Part shown: one piece after another, positions 1 through 8,300 of the stretch | Layout: each line of letters starts with the position of its first letter | Position numbering within the stretch: position 1 is the first letter of the stretch | Source: Chloroflexota bacterium | GTDB taxonomy: Bacteria > Chloroflexota > Anaerolineae > CG2-30-64-16 | Length of the DNA: 64,000 nt | NCBI GenBank assembly: GCA_026389845.1 | Contig: JAPLHB010000105.1 | Span: 1 to 64,000 of the forward strand | Direction of reading: 5' to 3' | The notes under the pieces: generated by a model | Told to the model about the DNA's origin: nothing | The model's database searches: none | The model's input: only the letters and a program-made list of their open reading frames with translations | Translations under genes and position numbers: made by a program

Positions 1-290
1 CAGAACCGCCTGTTCTGGGGCGGTTAGTTCGCGCACGAATCGCAGGGACACGGCGACCTCCTTCTGCAGTTTGGTTTGGACTACCCGGCTAGTCTAGCCG
101 CCATCGCCGTTCCTTGCAACCTTTCAATGGATTACATTAGTATGTATTTGATTTGAAGTACATTCCCCTAACGCCATTTGTTGACCACAAATACCAATTG
201 TAGGACGTGATACCTGACACAACAGGCCGGTCCCGCACAGTGCTATAGAGATTCGTCATCCCAACCACCACAACCAAAGGAGGTTCACAG

Positions 291-2996
291 ATGTCTCGAC
301 GCAAGACGGTTTTGTTCCTGACCCTTGTGACGCTCATCGCGAGTGTCGTGGGCGGCCCATTGGCGGCCAGCGCGCAAGCTCCCAGCGACGCGGCCAAGCC
401 CCCGGCCGCGCTGGAGCAAATGGAGCAATTCTGGCAAGGCCTTTATGGCCGACCGAGCGATCCGGCTCGCATCAACCCCAGCTTTATGCCCCAGGCTACC
501 CAACCCCTGCCGTTGGGCGGCAAGTTGTTAGCCAAGGCCCAGCCAGACGAGTGCTTCGACGGCATCGGCAGCCCCTATCCGCCCGGCCCCCCCTGCGCCA
601 CCGGCCGGGCCAAGGTCAACCAGTCCTACGTCTGGGGCTTGACCAAGACCGGCAATGACCTCTGGTTCGGCACGGCTACAAACGTCCAGTGCGCGGTCAT
701 CGGTCGTGGCCTGGGCGTGACGACCCCGTTCGAGACCAATTCTTGGGTTTGCGAGTTCGGTTCGGCGAGCTACCCGTCTTCGCTGCCCGCGGACCTCAAA
801 GATTGGCGGCCGCCGCGCATCTATCAGTATAGCACGGCCTCCGAGACCCTGACGGAGAAGACGCCGCCCGACAGCCGCATCGCCGGCACAGGCGGCTTCC
901 GCTTTGCTGCGAGCCACAACAACGTCGTGTTGCTCGGCGGCCCGGCCTTCGGCGGCAGCGTCAACCTGTTCGCCTACCAGGCCGACTCTGGCGCCTATCT
1001 CGGCTCCATCAACCTGCCGGCCTACGACAACATCCGCAAGTCCCTGGTGGTAAACGATGTCCTCTATCTGGGCGTCGGCGTCGCGGGCGGGATGGGCAGC
1101 GTGCTGCGCTGGACCGGCGACCCCGGCAACCCGTTCCAATTCGAGACGGTCGGCGACATCGGCGGCGACGTGGCCGATCTGGCCTTCTTCGAGGGCCGGA
1201 TCTTCGCGTCCACCTGGCCGCGCTCCGGCGAACTGGCCGGCCTCTTCATGAGCCCGGTGCTCACGCCGGGCGGCCTCACCGCAGCCGATGCCGCGGGCTG
1301 GACCAAGGTCTGGCAGGTAGACGCTTACGAGCCGGATCCTGTGACCGCATCTACCTACTACAACGGCGCGTTGATGGCCTTCGACGGCTACCTGTACTGG
1401 GGCACCATGCACGTGCCCATGCAGGCCGCTGTGGCGCATTTCGACACCTACGGCATGCCATCCGACCCGAGCGAAATCCTGGCGACGATCTTGGGTACCC
1501 AGCGGGCAACTAACGTCTTTCGCGGGCGCCACCTCGGCGTAGCGTCCGAGATTCAACTGCTCTACGGTTACGCCAATCTCCCTGCCTATGACTCGACCCT
1601 GGGCTGGAAGTTCGTGCCGAACAACATGGGCCGGTTCCCGCTCTTCGGCCTCGGCGGGTTCAACAACTTCTTCAATAACTACACCTGGAGTATGGAGACC
1701 TTCGCCGACCAGCTCTTCGTCGGTACGATGGACTGGAGCTACGTGTTCGCCTCCATCGTCGAGAGCTATCTGACCTCCCTGGGCGTGGCGGATGCAAGCG
1801 CATTGGCCCACGCCATCCAACTTCCCACCTACTCCTACGGCGCGGATCTCTACCGCTTCGTGGATGAGTGGTGGCCGGCCATTGCCGTGAGCACCGCGGG
1901 CGTCGGCAACTACACTAACTATGGCGTCCGTAACATGGTCACGGGTGATGGCCTTTATCTGGGCATGGCGAACCCAATGAACCTCATGACCGATCCGGGG
2001 GACGCGAAGCCCGAAGGCGGCTGGGAACTGATTGGGCTGTACCAGGCGCCGGGGCCGATGGAGACCGGCTACGTGTACATTGACCAGAACGGCGACGGTT
2101 TCCGCCAGGACACGGAACAGACGGGGCTCTCGGGCGTCTGGCTGACCCTGGAGAAGACCGACCACTCTCTTGATGCCACCAAGTCGGTAAACGGCGATGG
2201 CTGGTATCAGTTCGACCTGGTGATGCCCGGCCAATACACGCTGAAGGCGCAAATCCCGCCGGACTACGTGCCGACCAGCCCCACCGAGGTGGCATTCGCC
2301 AAGTGGCCGCTCCTCGATAAGTCCGTCAACTTCGGCGTCCAGAAGAAATGGGCCAAGCTCGGCGATCACGTCTGGTACGATGCCAACGCCAACGGCATCA
2401 TGGATGTGGACGAGCCAGGCATCGGCAACGTGACGGTGGCCCTGCTGGCCGACAACGCCGGCGCGCCCGGCGCGACGGTCGCCACGGTTACAACCGCGGA
2501 CGACGGCTCATACCTCTTCGACGGTATCTTGCCCGGCACGTACTGGGTAAAGGTCACAGACACGAACGGCGCATTGGCGAACATGACTCTGACCGTCGGG
2601 CTGAACAGCCATCCATCGCCCTATGGTCCGCTCACGCTTGCCAACAAGCAGTCCTACACGGACGCCGACTTCGGCTACGCCTTCATCCCCGGCGCCGGCC
2701 AGACGGTCATTTCAGACCAGGTCTGGGTTGACACCAACGGCAATGGCGTCATGGATGGGGGCGAGAAGGGCCTGGCCGGTATCCGGGTCTGCGCCCAGCC
2801 GATGGGTAACACCATGTGGTACTGTGCGACCACCAACAGCAACGGCATCTACGGCATTCTCGCGTCGGCGCCGCGCACCTACCTGGTGGCGGTCATCAAC
2901 CCGCCCGCCGGCATGACCTCGACACACGGCTTCTACGTGCCGCTCGTCCTGCACGCCGGCGAACGCCGGATTGATGTGGACTTCGGCTACCGGTAA
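291..2996 (+). CDS. secreted protein with C-terminal SdrD-B domains
   Basis: A 901-residue protein with a signal peptide (residues 1-29, ending ASAQA). The start is fixed by AAAGGAGG 7 nt upstream of the ATG. Residues 30-585 form a large extracellular region that I cannot assign to a family; it is rich in Trp/Tyr/Gly strands and has repeated phrases such as LWFGT, LFVGT and LYWGT, which suggests a propeller-like fold (inference). Residues about 590-680, 688-785 and 806-901 are three SdrD-B/Cna-B-type domains, each starting with a calcium-loop-like DxNxxGxxDxxE segment and containing a DGSYLFDGxxPGTY-type strand. There is no LPXTG or membrane anchor, so it is probably released or held by other surface polymers. 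A strong terminator follows. Adhesive or structural role inferred only from the domains. Confidence 0.8.
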   Translation: MSRRKTVLFLTLVTLIASVVGGPLAASAQAPSDAAKPPAALEQMEQFWQGLYGRPSDPARINPSFMPQATQPLPLGGKLLAKAQPDECFDGIGSPYPPGPPCATGRAKVNQSYVWGLTKTGNDLWFGTATNVQCAVIGRGLGVTTPFETNSWVCEFGSASYPSSLPADLKDWRPPRIYQYSTASETLTEKTPPDSRIAGTGGFRFAASHNNVVLLGGPAFGGSVNLFAYQADSGAYLGSINLPAYDNIRKSLVVNDVLYLGVGVAGGMGSVLRWTGDPGNPFQFETVGDIGGDVADLAFFEGRIFASTWPRSGELAGLFMSPVLTPGGLTAADAAGWTKVWQVDAYEPDPVTASTYYNGALMAFDGYLYWGTMHVPMQAAVAHFDTYGMPSDPSEILATILGTQRATNVFRGRHLGVASEIQLLYGYANLPAYDSTLGWKFVPNNMGRFPLFGLGGFNNFFNNYTWSMETFADQLFVGTMDWSYVFASIVESYLTSLGVADASALAHAIQLPTYSYGADLYRFVDEWWPAIAVSTAGVGNYTNYGVRNMVTGDGLYLGMANPMNLMTDPGDAKPEGGWELIGLYQAPGPMETGYVYIDQNGDGFRQDTEQTGLSGVWLTLEKTDHSLDATKSVNGDGWYQFDLVMPGQYTLKAQIPPDYVPTSPTEVAFAKWPLLDKSVNFGVQKKWAKLGDHVWYDANANGIMDVDEPGIGNVTVALLADNAGAPGATVATVTTADDGSYLFDGILPGTYWVKVTDTNGALANMTLTVGLNSHPSPYGPLTLANKQSYTDADFGYAFIPGAGQTVISDQVWVDTNGNGVMDGGEKGLAGIRVCAQPMGNTMWYCATTNSNGIYGILASAPRTYLVAVINPPAGMTSTHGFYVPLVLHAGERRIDVDFGYR

Positions 2997-3020
2997 GTAA
3001 GTTGCCTTGAAGCGCGCTCT

Positions 3021-3040
3021 GGCCGGTCTCCGACCGAGCC
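3021..3040. repeat. GGTCGGAGACC palindromic repeat, copy 1
   Basis: GGCCGGTCTCCGACCGAGCC. The same 18-20 nt imperfect palindrome, in either orientation, occurs near 8258, 10354, 10428, 53460, 54965 and 56164. All copies lie outside genes or at extreme gene ends. Confidence 0.75.
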
Positions 3041-3052
3041 GGGGCAACTGGG

Positions 3053-3099
3053 CCAGACCCCCGAAGGCTTCCGAGCCTTCGGGGGTCTGGTTTCTGTTT
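3053..3099 (+). terminator. strong rho-independent terminator
   Basis: A perfect 17-bp stem (3053-3069 with 3074-3090, loop TCCG) is followed by TTTCTGTTT. It lies directly after the SdrD-B gene. Confidence 0.9.
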
Positions 3100-3181
3100 A
3101 TCAGACTTGCTGTGTAATGTCGTTCGTAACCTGTCCGTGCGATACTCTTTCCTAAAGTCGGTTGCATTCACGGGAGGAAAC

Positions 3182-3562
3182 ATGGCAGAGATCAGGAAGA
3201 AAGACAGCAGCGGGTTTCAGTCCGCAGAAGTCAAATTCGACACCCGCGACCCCATGGCGGAGCTTACCTCCGGCGTCGGTCAGGGCCGAAGCGCAAGCGG
3301 GTCAGGCTTCGATTCCGGCGTCGGCCAGGGCCAGAGCGCCAGCGCGCCCGACGTCGAACCGACCAAGAGCAGCCCCAGTTTGGCGCCGAGCGCGCCGGAA
3401 CCGGCGCAGTCTCCTGTCCGGTCGGCTCAAGAGGAACCGAAGAAACGCTATTACAACCCGCAAGAGGTGATGAAGAAGAAGGGCTGCATCGGCTGTGGCG
3501 GCATGGTGTTAGCGGCTCCGATTATCGTCTCGGTCATCGCCCTGGCCGTCCATCTACTCTAA
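3182..3562 (+). CDS. small hypothetical protein with C-terminal membrane segment
   Basis: A 126-residue protein starting MAEIRKKDSS; GGGAGGAAAC just upstream supports this ATG over an in-frame start 25 codons earlier. Residues 1-95 are polar and Ser/Pro/Gln rich, with an internal duplication (SGVGQGRSAS / SGVGQGQSAS), and look disordered. A basic stretch with a KKGCIGCGG motif precedes a single C-terminal transmembrane helix (about residues 105-126), giving a tail-anchored layout with the polar part in the cytoplasm. No family recognised. It is followed by two other small envelope genes in the same direction. Confidence 0.7.
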   Translation: MAEIRKKDSSGFQSAEVKFDTRDPMAELTSGVGQGRSASGSGFDSGVGQGQSASAPDVEPTKSSPSLAPSAPEPAQSPVRSAQEEPKKRYYNPQEVMKKKGCIGCGGMVLAAPIIVSVIALAVHLL

Positions 3563-3635
3563 ATCGCAAAGACCGCTCGGACTAATCTGCGATCCTACCC
3601 GCAGCGGTTCAGGCCACTTTTGAGAGGAGTTTTAT

Positions 3636-3896
3636 ATGCTCGGTGTACTCGGTTCACTCATCGTCACAATCGTCATCGTCGCCATCGTCGAAACGGTCTC
3701 GAAGACCAAACTGCCCTACGGCTGGCTGGGGAACATCGTCGTCGGCTTCATCGGCGGGCTGATCGGCCAGGTTGTCTTGGGGCAGTGGGGGCTTTCGATC
3801 TTCGGCGTCTACGTCATCCAGACCTTCATCGGGGCCTTGGCCTTCATCCTCGCCGCCAAGTTCATCATGGGCCAGATCGCCAAGTCCCGGCGCTAG
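3636..3896 (+). CDS. GlsB/YeaQ/YmgE-type small membrane protein
   Basis: An 86-residue protein of three hydrophobic helices with Gly-rich turns ([13 protein letters not shown], then [17 protein letters not shown]), the pattern and length of the transglycosylase-associated/GlsB family of general stress membrane proteins. Biochemical role of the family is not established. GAGAGGAG lies 8 nt before the ATG. It sits between a tail-anchored protein and a LysM protein, in line with an envelope-stress grouping (inference). Confidence 0.8.
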   Translation: MLGVLGSLIVTIVIVAIVETVSKTKLPYGWLGNIVVGFIGGLIGQVVLGQWGLSIFGVYVIQTFIGALAFILAAKFIMGQIAKSRR

Positions 3897-3934
3897 ACAG
3901 TCATCCATGCAGGATGCTTAAGGAGAATAAAACC

Positions 3935-4504
3935 ATGTCCGAACCGAAATCCTTGTTTGATCGCATCGGCGATGCCCTACGCGGCGGCAAGCACGAGGCC
4001 GCACAGGCGGCCGAAAGCGCGCAGGAGGTTGCCCGCACCCTGCCCGATCGCGTCGAAGAAGCCATCCCCCAGATTTCGGAGGGCTTCCAGCCTCTCTTGA
4101 CCGCCCCGAGCGCGGCTGTCAGCAAATCGGCCGAGGGCTTCCTGCCCCTCGTGACCGTCCCGAGCGCGGCTGTCAGCGAACCGGTCGTGGATGCCGCGGC
4201 CGAAGCCCGCGCCGAAATGGCCGCGATGAAACAGCAGATGAAAGAGCAGGAACTTGCCCTGCGCCGCCAACAATACGAGCTTGAAGAAGCTAAGCGGCAG
4301 GCTGAACAGCAGGTCGCCGCGGCCACCAGCCGCGCTGTGGTCGAACCGCGCACCTACACCGTCCAGTCTGGGGATACTCTCAGCGGCATCGCCTTGGAGG
4401 TCTACGGCAACGCCTCTCGCTGGCCCGAAATCTTCGAGGCCAACCGCGACCAGGTCAGCAACCCGAACATGATCTACGTCGGGCAGGTGCTCAAGATCCC
4501 TTGA
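3935..4504 (+). CDS. LysM domain protein with coiled-coil linker
   Basis: A 189-residue protein with no signal peptide. AAGGAG lies 9 nt upstream of the chosen ATG. Residues 1-45 are charged; residues about 48-85 hold a near-duplicate (F-PL-T-PSAAVS twice); residues 85-135 form a Glu/Gln/Arg/Ala-rich coiled coil; residues 138-188 are one LysM domain ([13 protein letters not shown] ... [13 protein letters not shown] ... [10 protein letters not shown]). This architecture matches cytoplasmic YgaU/LysM stress proteins. LysM usually binds glycan, but here the lack of an export signal makes the ligand uncertain. A rho-independent terminator follows at 4540. Confidence 0.85.
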   Translation: MSEPKSLFDRIGDALRGGKHEAAQAAESAQEVARTLPDRVEEAIPQISEGFQPLLTAPSAAVSKSAEGFLPLVTVPSAAVSEPVVDAAAEARAEMAAMKQQMKEQELALRRQQYELEEAKRQAEQQVAAATSRAVVEPRTYTVQSGDTLSGIALEVYGNASRWPEIFEANRDQVSNPNMIYVGQVLKIP

Positions 4505-4539
4505 GCCCGGCATAGCCGACGTCTCATTATGTGTACCCG

Positions 4540-4571
4540 AGGACTGGTTGAACGCCGACCAGTCCTTTTTT
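4540..4571 (+). terminator. rho-independent terminator after the LysM gene
   Basis: AGGACTGGT (4540-4548) pairs with ACCAGTCCT (4558-4566), followed by a T run to 4571. Confidence 0.85.
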
Positions 4572-4975
4572 TGTTCCTCCGTCAAGACCCCACCCTGCTC
4601 CAACGCCTCGTCCACCAACCGCAGAATCCGCCCCTGGCGCAGCCCGACCCGCCCTTCCTGGGCCAACACCGTGGCATCGGCCGTCCCGCCATCCACCGTC
4701 AAGGTGACGATGACGCGATCCGTGTCCGTCAGCGGTGGGCCAAAGGGCACCCACAAACTGGCCGCCACCAGCCGCACTTGACCCAGGCGCATCTGTGCGC
4801 GCGGCTGATCCAGCCCGAGGTACTCCTGGGCCGTACTGACCACTTCCCGCGCCTCGCGCAGCGAGAGATTGAACTCATCTTGGAGCACGTGGAGGAAGCT
4901 GGCTTCGGGGGTCTTCTCCGCCAGCCGTTCGGGTGAATGCGGCTTGCATTCTACCGAAGGGGGCCTACCCGACAA
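4560..4975 (-). pseudogene. truncated DUF1670-like conserved protein
   Basis: The minus frame from about 4975 encodes a coherent stretch: AEKTPEASFLHVLQDEFNLS, then REAREVVSTAQEYL, VPFGPPLTDTDRVIVTLTVD and LVDEALEQGGVLTEEQ. It resembles the N-terminal half of a Chloroflexota protein type (DUF1670-like, from memory) that normally continues into a winged-helix RTIRRD segment. That segment is missing: the similarity stops at the LysM gene terminator and the frame then runs open antisense to the LysM gene. The 5' end abuts the CRISPR array and has only a TTG start without a ribosome-binding site. I read it as a decayed fragment. Family assignment is uncertain. Confidence 0.45.
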
Positions 4976-4984
4976 ATGTCGGAA

Positions 4985-5788
4985 TTTTCAGTCCCCGGAG
5001 GGGATTCATGGGTTTTTCCACAATACCGCAAAACTCGCTATCGTCATTCTGAGCGGGTTAACCCCTAACCTTCGCAACGGCGAGATTCCAGCGAAGAATC
5101 CGTTCGCGGCGCTCAGACAGGGCCATGTGCGGCCACGGATTCTTCGCTGGTGTCATTGCGTTTTTCCACTGATCGACGCGGCCATCGTCTGGCGGCTGTG
5201 GTTCACAGACGTTTCAGTCCCCGGAGGGGATTCAAGGGTTTTTCCACTATGGGTGCGGTTTCGCTTCCAGATTGCTCGATTCTTCGTTTCAGTCCCCGGA
5301 GGGGATTCAAGGGTTTTTCCACGCCCGGAGTGTGCCAAGAAAGTACCCGCGCGGTTCATTTCGGTTTCAGTCCCCGGAGGGGATTCAAGGGTTTTTCCAC
5401 GGGACCCCAAGCTCGTCGAAAAGCAGACCCGTGCCCTGGTTTCAGTCCCCGGAGGGGATTCAAGGGTTTTTCCACGACGCAGCCGAGGCGGCCATCGCGC
5501 TGCGCGCCTGCACGGGGGTTTCAGTCCCCGGAGGGGATTCAAGGGTTTTTCCACGCGCCGGGACGCGGTCAAGGAGATGGAAGCTCAGGGCTAGTTTCAG
5601 TCCCCGGAGGGGATTCAAGGGTTTTTCCACAGCCGACCCTTCCCAAAAGGAGGGAGTTCCAGGAGTTTTTGTTTGGTTTCAGTCCCCGGAGGGGATTCAA
5701 GGGTTTTTCCACTGTTTATGGCTGCGTGGGGCGCGATCGCTGGCATCTAAGGTTTCAGTCCCCGGAGGGGATTCAAGGGTTTTTCCAC
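4985..5788 (-). CRISPR. orphan CRISPR array, nine 37-nt repeats, eight spacers
   Basis: Eight identical 37-nt repeats start at 5211, 5286, 5364, 5439, 5518, 5594, 5676 and 5752. A ninth, degenerate copy (4985-5021, two substitutions) marks the distal end. Spacers are 38-45 bp. On the minus strand the repeat begins GTGGAAAAACCC and ends GGGGACTGAAAC, like type I/III repeats whose 3' end gives the crRNA 5' handle, and it contains a CCCC/GGGG hairpin. Repeat orientation and the decayed left repeat both put the leader to the right of 5788 and transcription on the minus strand. No cas gene lies in the window. A 138-bp miniature element splits the last repeat-spacer unit (5022-5159). Confidence 0.95.
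5022..5159. mobile_element. miniature element (family A) inserted in the CRISPR array
   Basis: A 138-bp insert starting AATACCGCAAAACTCGCT and flanked by a 10-bp direct repeat GTTTTTCCAC (5012-5021 and 5160-5169), which is the end of the CRISPR repeat. It contains a perfect hairpin CCAGCGAAGAATCCG / CGGATTCTTCGCTGG. The same element occurs at 10152, 17635 and 38638, with related copies near 6808 and 51419. It encodes no protein, so it is non-autonomous. Confidence 0.85.
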
Positions 5789-6188
5789 CCCATTTTTTCC
5801 TGACTAAACCGTCAGAATGGCCCTGGGGCTGACTTTTAGACCCGTCGCCGGCCCGTTTGGGGCTTCCAGGAGCCAAAACAACTTGATCGCGCTTGTTGCG
5901 AGGATCTCGACCGGCCCGGAAACCAGGGGGTTGCTCGATAACGCCTGTCAAGCGCTGCCCAGGCTGACAGCCACCTCTCGCGGCGCTCCCAGTTGCCCCC
6001 GCCAGACGGCGGTTACGCGGCCCCCCAACAGCCCGGACGCTCTTTTCATCCCCCGCGCGTCCCAACCGGGCGCCGGAGACGCTCGCACCACGCTTGTAAC
6101 CTTAAAGAACCCCGCCAGTTACCCCTCAACCGCCCCCGGTTTGCGAGGATCCCAGGGGGGTGAGGCGGTTTGCGAGATCCTCGCAGGC
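5789..6188. other. non-coding stretch; probable CRISPR leader
   Basis: No convincing gene. The part next to 5788 is the expected leader position for an array read on the minus strand. The rest holds no recognisable motif. Confidence 0.4.
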
Positions 6189-6272
6189 GATTGCAGATCG
6201 CAGATTGCAGATTGCAGATTGCAGATTGCAAATTGCAAATTGCAAATTGCAGATTGCAGATTGCAGATTGCA
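6189..6272. repeat. tandem heptamer array (GATTGCA)12
   Basis: Twelve consecutive 7-bp units, mostly GATTGCA with three AATTGCA and one GATCGCA. A related ACGCAATACGCAC tandem follows at about 6314-6352. Similar sequence is found inside the nucleoside permease gene at 60494-60602. Confidence 0.9.
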
Positions 6273-6385
6273 GGAGCAATTATATCGCTCTCCTGTCCGC
6301 CGGTCAAATCAGCAACCACGCAATACGCACCACGCAATACGCAGCACGCACTTCACACCCCCTTCTGAACCGTCTTGCCCCTACG

Positions 6386-6706
6386 TCACCATTGAAACCC
6401 ACCCTGGAACGGGACGACGCGCTGCTTCAGGCCGACCGTGCAGCTTTCCAGCCGCTTGATTATCGCCTGCCACTCGTCGGAGGTGCGGGCAGCCCGAAGC
6501 GTTGCCAGGTCGGCGGCCACGAAGCCGATGAGCCGGACGGGGTAGTTGCCGTAGGCCGTGTGCCAGGCGTCGGTCGGGACTATGCCGAGCGCCTGCGCCT
6601 GCGGCAGAAACTCCTCCATGAAGAAGCGCCGATAGGCGCTCTCGCTTCCGCTGCGGACGTTGTACGTGAGTATCAGCTTGACTTGGTCGGTTTCAGTCAT
6701 ATCCAC
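6386..6706 (-). CDS. small conserved protein, NIPSNAP/ABM-like
   Basis: A 106-residue protein without signal or membrane segment. The sequence (VKLILTYNVRSGSESAYRRF ... FLPQAQALG ... DAWHTAYGNYPVRLIGFVA ... LESCTVGLKQRVVPFQGGFQW) has the length and strand-helix rhythm of dimeric alpha-beta barrel proteins, and I would expect that fold, but no catalytic motif stands out. The start is either the GTG at 6706 or the ATG at 6700; no clear ribosome-binding site decides. It is isolated between repeat-rich stretches, which argues that it is kept by selection. Confidence 0.6.
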   Translation of the reverse strand: MDMTETDQVKLILTYNVRSGSESAYRRFFMEEFLPQAQALGIVPTDAWHTAYGNYPVRLIGFVAADLATLRAARTSDEWQAIIKRLESCTVGLKQRVVPFQGGFQW

Positions 6707-7255
6707 GTCTTCATATCCAGATGTGAGCAGGAGGCATTATAGCTGACGCGTGACCGAAAAGCAAACCGACCGGCGAGCGAGCAGTAGTTTCCCAAAGTGC
6801 CCTGTCACCCTGAGCGGGTTCGCCCCGTGAAGTTCGTTGTGGCGAGAATCCAGCGAAGGGTCTCGTCGCGGCGAGGAGAACTTGTTCCTTCACTGTGTTC
6901 AGGACAGGCTCTGAGCGCAGCGAACGGATTCTTCGCTGGACGTTCGCCGTTGCGAGAGTTTAGGGGCAATACGGTACAGATAAGGCAGCAGAGGCGGCTC
7001 CCACGCCGCCGGGCCTGGGAGCCCGGCCTGCTAACTGAACCGTATTGAGTTTAGGGGCCAACCCGCTGCTGAGAAACTTGCAACGCCGGATGCTTCGCTG
7101 GATACTTGCCGCAGCAATCGTTGGCTGGTAGGCCCGCTCAGCATGACAAGCGCGGGAGTTTCTATCTTCAAGAATGCCGCCGCGCGGCATGGCAGTTCTC
7201 AGAATGACGTTTCACCCAATCCACATCTGGAACTGCTGTGAGTAGGCGCGCCATT
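6707..7255. repeat. repeat-filled intergenic region (family A copies and a nested element)
   Basis: No gene seen. From about 6808 there are inverted copies of the family A sequence (CCTGAGCGGGTT ... GAATCCAGCGAAGG ... GGATTCTTCGCTGG, then a reverse arm ending GCTCAGCATGAC at about 7145). The two arms are interrupted by the 79-bp element at 6968-7046. Confidence 0.7.
6968..7046. mobile_element. 79-bp inverted-repeat element nested in a family A repeat
   Basis: Ends AATACGGTACAG and CTGAACCGTATT are 12-bp inverted repeats with one mismatch. A 12-bp direct repeat GAGTTTAGGGGC (6956-6967, 7047-7058) flanks it, as expected for target duplication. The centre is GC-rich and self-complementary (GGCGGCTCCCA ... 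TGGGAGCC). No coding capacity. Confidence 0.75.
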
Positions 7256-7284
7256 TTGACACAAGTCAAGCCAGCAAGTATAAT
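7256..7284 (+). promoter_or_regulatory. consensus sigma-70-type promoter
   Basis: TTGACA (7256-7261), 17-bp spacer, TATAAT (7279-7284); both hexamers are perfect. It drives the S1-domain gene that starts 57 bp downstream. Confidence 0.85.
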
Positions 7285-7341
7285 GATCTATCGGCAACGT
7301 GCATGTTGCCAAGCGTCTAATCTTCAAGGAGCGAGAAGATC

Positions 7342-8133
7342 GTGGGGCAGGAAGCAAGCACTCTCAACATCCCACCTCGGAAGGTCGTAAAGACCCTTGC
7401 TGTCGGCCAGGAGGTGGAGGGCCTGGTCAAGCGAGTGACCGAATTCGGCGCCTTCATTGACATCGGCGTCGGTCGCGATGGTCTGGTACACGTCTCGGAA
7501 ATGGGCACGGGACGGGTAGCCAAGGCCTCCGATGTCGTCCAGGAAGGCGACAAGGTCAGGGTGTGGATCAAAGAACTCGACCGGGACAAAAACCGGATCA
7601 GCCTGAGCATGATCGAGCCGGGGACGTTGACCCTGCGCGAGCTAGACGAGGGCATGATTGTTCCGGGCACAGTCACCCGACTGGAGCGCTACGGCGCCTT
7701 TGTGGACATCGGCGTGGGCCGTGACGGTATGTTGCACGTCAAGGAGATGGGCCACGGCTACGTCGAGAAGCCCGAAGACGTCGTCAAGGTCGGGGACAGC
7801 CTCCAGGTGCAGATCGTCGGCATAGATCGGCGACGGGGTCGCGTAGACCTCAGCATCAAAGAGCTGCTCCCCAAGCCCCCAGAAGCGCCTGCTCTGGCAG
7901 TGGCCGCCGTTCAACCGCATGCCGCGGCAGAACCCGTCATCGCCGAGGAAGCGTTTGTTTCGCCGTTCGAGTTGGCGTTCCAGCAAGCGCGGGAAGGAGA
8001 CGGGGACAGCGAGCGGAGCGAAAAACGCCGCGAACGCCGGAAGAAAGTCCGCACCTGGGACTACGAAGAGGACGACGAGGATGGCATCATCAGCCGCACC
8101 ATAGCCCATCATCGCAAGAGCAAGGGCATGTGA
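7342..8133 (+). CDS. tandem S1 RNA-binding domain protein
   Basis: A 263-residue cytoplasmic protein with a GTG start, supported by AAGGAG 10 nt upstream. Two S1 domains occupy residues about 20-95 (VGQEVEGLVKRVTEFGAFID, VHVSEMG) and 105-178 (GMIVPGTVTRLERYGAFVDI, LHVKEMG). A polar tail (about 200-263) ends in charged, Lys/Arg-rich residues. Ribosomal protein S1 and its short relatives bind single-stranded RNA and assist translation or RNA turnover. With two domains this is not a full RpsA, so its RNA partner is unknown. The perfect promoter suggests high constitutive expression. Confidence 0.85.
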   Translation: MGQEASTLNIPPRKVVKTLAVGQEVEGLVKRVTEFGAFIDIGVGRDGLVHVSEMGTGRVAKASDVVQEGDKVRVWIKELDRDKNRISLSMIEPGTLTLRELDEGMIVPGTVTRLERYGAFVDIGVGRDGMLHVKEMGHGYVEKPEDVVKVGDSLQVQIVGIDRRRGRVDLSIKELLPKPPEAPALAVAAVQPHAAAEPVIAEEAFVSPFELAFQQAREGDGDSERSEKRRERRKKVRTWDYEEDDEDGIISRTIAHHRKSKGM

Positions 8134-8257
8134 TGTGCGGTCGCCGCGGCGGGCGTTGTCGTTCTCCGCTCGCCACGCGCTTTACCCAGTTCTTATAACC
8201 ACATTCACCCGGCGGCGCAGGCTTGTCGCTTGCGCCGTCTTTGCGCGCCTGCCGCCC

Positions 8258-8277
8258 GGCTCGGTCGGAGACCGGCC
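8258..8277. repeat. GGTCGGAGACC palindromic repeat, copy 2
   Basis: GGCTCGGTCGGAGACCGGCC, between the convergent ends of the S1 gene and the HisI-like gene. Confidence 0.7.
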
Positions 8278-8300
8278 TCAGCAAATATCCGGATAGGCGC

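Noticed and set aside
1-290. Possible gene end or start in the first 290 bp
   Set aside because: Only a short CAGAAC/GTTCTG inverted repeat and AT-rich stretch; no supported coding frame.
528-2369. 613-residue open frame on the minus strand
   Set aside because: Antisense to the SdrD-B gene; low-complexity, His/Arg/Glu-rich composition typical of GC-rich antisense frames, with no motif.
5150-5832. Open frames with repeated SFSPRRGFKGFST-type peptides
   Set aside because: They are translations of the CRISPR repeats, not genes.
6189-6272. Heptamer tandem as a second CRISPR or as a replication origin
   Set aside because: Units are contiguous with no spacers, and no DnaA boxes or dnaA/dnaN neighbours are present.
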